A stretch of DNA of 7,578 nt from Pseudomonadota bacterium (GTDB lineage Bacteria > Pseudomonadota > Gammaproteobacteria > Burkholderiales > Burkholderiaceae_B). The notes beneath the pieces were generated by a model, which ran no database searches, had not been told where the DNA came from, and saw only the letters and a list, made by a program, of their open reading frames with translations. The stretch is taken from positions 1 to 7,578 of the forward strand of contig JAJYRX010000070.1 in assembly GCA_021793875.1 (NCBI GenBank), written 5' to 3'. Both the position numbers and the translations under genes were made by a program. Positions 6,881 to 7,578 of this stretch are shown here, piece after piece; the first letter of the stretch is position 1; every line of letters begins with the position of its first letter.

Positions 6881-7507
6881 CTATTTAACGCCAAGGCTGT
6901 TGAATAGGCTATAGCATCTAGCAGCTTGCTTTTTGTATCTTAATCGAGCTGAAGAAATGATGCTTATGACCTGTTTAACAGCAAGGCTAAATTCTTGATT
7001 AATAATAACATATTCGAATGAGGAGGCTTTGGATATTTCTTCGCTAGCTGCTGCTAAGCGACGATTTATAACATCAATAGAATCCTGCCCCCGCTTTGTA
7101 AGCCTAGTCTCAAGCTCATGTATTGATGGTGGAAGTATGAAGATGCCTATAGCATCTGGAAAATATTGTTTTACTTGCAATGCGCCTTGCCAGTCAATTT
7201 CCAGTAGAACATCTTTGCCTTCTTCCAATGCTGTATCTATTGTGTCACGTGGCGTACCGTAATAATTGTCATGCACTTTAGCCCATTCAAGTAAGTTATT
7301 AGTGTCACGCAGTTTTTCAAACTCATCAATAGATATAAAACGATAATGTCTACCGTCTATTTCACCTGGTCTAGGCTCTCTAGTGGTACATGATACCGAT
7401 AAAACCACATCTGACTCGGATGCAAGTACTGCATCTACAATGCTTGACTTACCTGCACCGCTTGGAGCCGATATTACAAAAATACTGCCATGTGTTGAAT
7501 TGTTCAT
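6881..7507 (-). CDS. gmk: Guanylate kinase
   Basis: This 208-residue protein (E. coli Gmk is 207) transfers phosphate from ATP to GMP or dGMP, giving GDP for GTP, dGTP and (p)ppGpp synthesis. Motifs are the P-loop APSGAGKS (14-21), the GMP-binding SVSCTTREPRPGE (37-49), NYYGTP (81-86), LLEIDWQGA (101-109) with the Asp105 region, and the lid segment RLTKRGQDS after IFILPPS. The frame extends upstream to a TTG at 7561, which would add 18 residues with no family counterpart. I chose the ATG at 7507 because it puts the P-loop at the usual distance from the N-terminus and has an AGG at 7514-7516, 6 bases upstream. It heads the operon gmk-rpoZ-spoT within this window. Confidence 0.96.
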   Translation of the reverse strand: MNNSTHGSIFVISAPSGAGKSSIVDAVLASESDVVLSVSCTTREPRPGEIDGRHYRFISIDEFEKLRDTNNLLEWAKVHDNYYGTPRDTIDTALEEGKDVLLEIDWQGALQVKQYFPDAIGIFILPPSIHELETRLTKRGQDSIDVINRRLAAASEEISKASSFEYVIINQEFSLAVKQVISIISSARLRYKKQAARCYSLFNSLGVK

Positions 7508-7532
7508 GTATAACCTGTGCTTTAAAAGCCAA

Positions 7533-7561
7533 CTATTATTTATTGAAATCAAGCGTTGCAA
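7533..7561 (-). promoter_or_regulatory. Possible sigma70-type promoter for gmk-rpoZ-spoT
   Basis: On the minus strand TTGCAA (7561-7556) and TAATAG (7538-7533) are spaced by 17 bases, a plausible -35/-10 pair with four and three matches to consensus. The stretch lies 26 to 54 bases before the gmk ATG. The match is modest and the region is AT-rich, so it could be chance. The 71 bases from 7508 to the window end show no recognisable coding end of an upstream gene such as yicC. Confidence 0.3.
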
Positions 7562-7578
7562 CCACTGGAGTATGGTCT

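Noticed and set aside
7508..7561. An 18-residue N-terminal extension of guanylate kinase from a TTG start
   Set aside because: The ATG at 7507 gives the family's usual length and has a ribosome site, and the extra residues have no family counterpart.
1..7578. A previously undescribed system such as a defence island, mobile element or biosynthetic cluster
   Set aside because: Every substantial reading frame belongs to a well-known housekeeping or envelope family, and there are no repeats, integrases, transposases or unassigned genes.

Overview
This window reads as an ordinary, densely packed chromosomal segment of a low-GC proteobacterium, roughly 40-45% GC judged by eye. Several proteins point to a betaproteobacterium, probably Burkholderiales and possibly Alcaligenaceae-like. 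The omega subunit is 67 residues and ends LRKVPT, the short form I know from Burkholderia-type bacteria. The SpoT protein has the 'HLGQ...SGEPYITHPVAV.EICAGW' style of N-terminus plus an N-terminal extension, as in Burkholderia. This assignment rests on remembered family sequences, not on a search.

Layout from left to right. The 3' end of an RluF-like rRNA pseudouridine synthase (+, 1-216) abuts a convergent cytoplasmic glycerophosphodiester phosphodiesterase (-, 217-969). A 67-bp divergent spacer then leads into ppiD, a membrane-anchored periplasmic chaperone (+, 1037-2992). Convergent to ppiD is a secreted GDSL esterase of the TesA type (-, 3016-3657). Its start codon touches that of a divergent YbbA-type ABC ATPase (+, 3658-4329) inside one CATATG hexamer. 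Convergent to ybbA is the operon gmk-rpoZ-spoT, transcribed right to left (7507 down to 4335): guanylate kinase, RNA polymerase omega and bifunctional (p)ppGpp synthetase/hydrolase.

Functionally there are two themes. The gmk-rpoZ-spoT block joins guanine nucleotide supply, the polymerase subunit that forms part of a ppGpp-binding site, and the enzyme that makes and degrades (p)ppGpp. The ppiD, tesA and ybbA genes all concern the cell envelope, by handling periplasmic proteins, hydrolysing esters in the periplasm and driving an inner-membrane transporter.

I found no tRNA, rRNA, CRISPR array, insertion sequence or phage gene, and no gene with a visible frameshift. I see no evidence for a new biological system. 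The most notable points are the extreme compaction, the shared start junction of tesA and ybbA, and a YbbA ATPase with no permease gene next to it.
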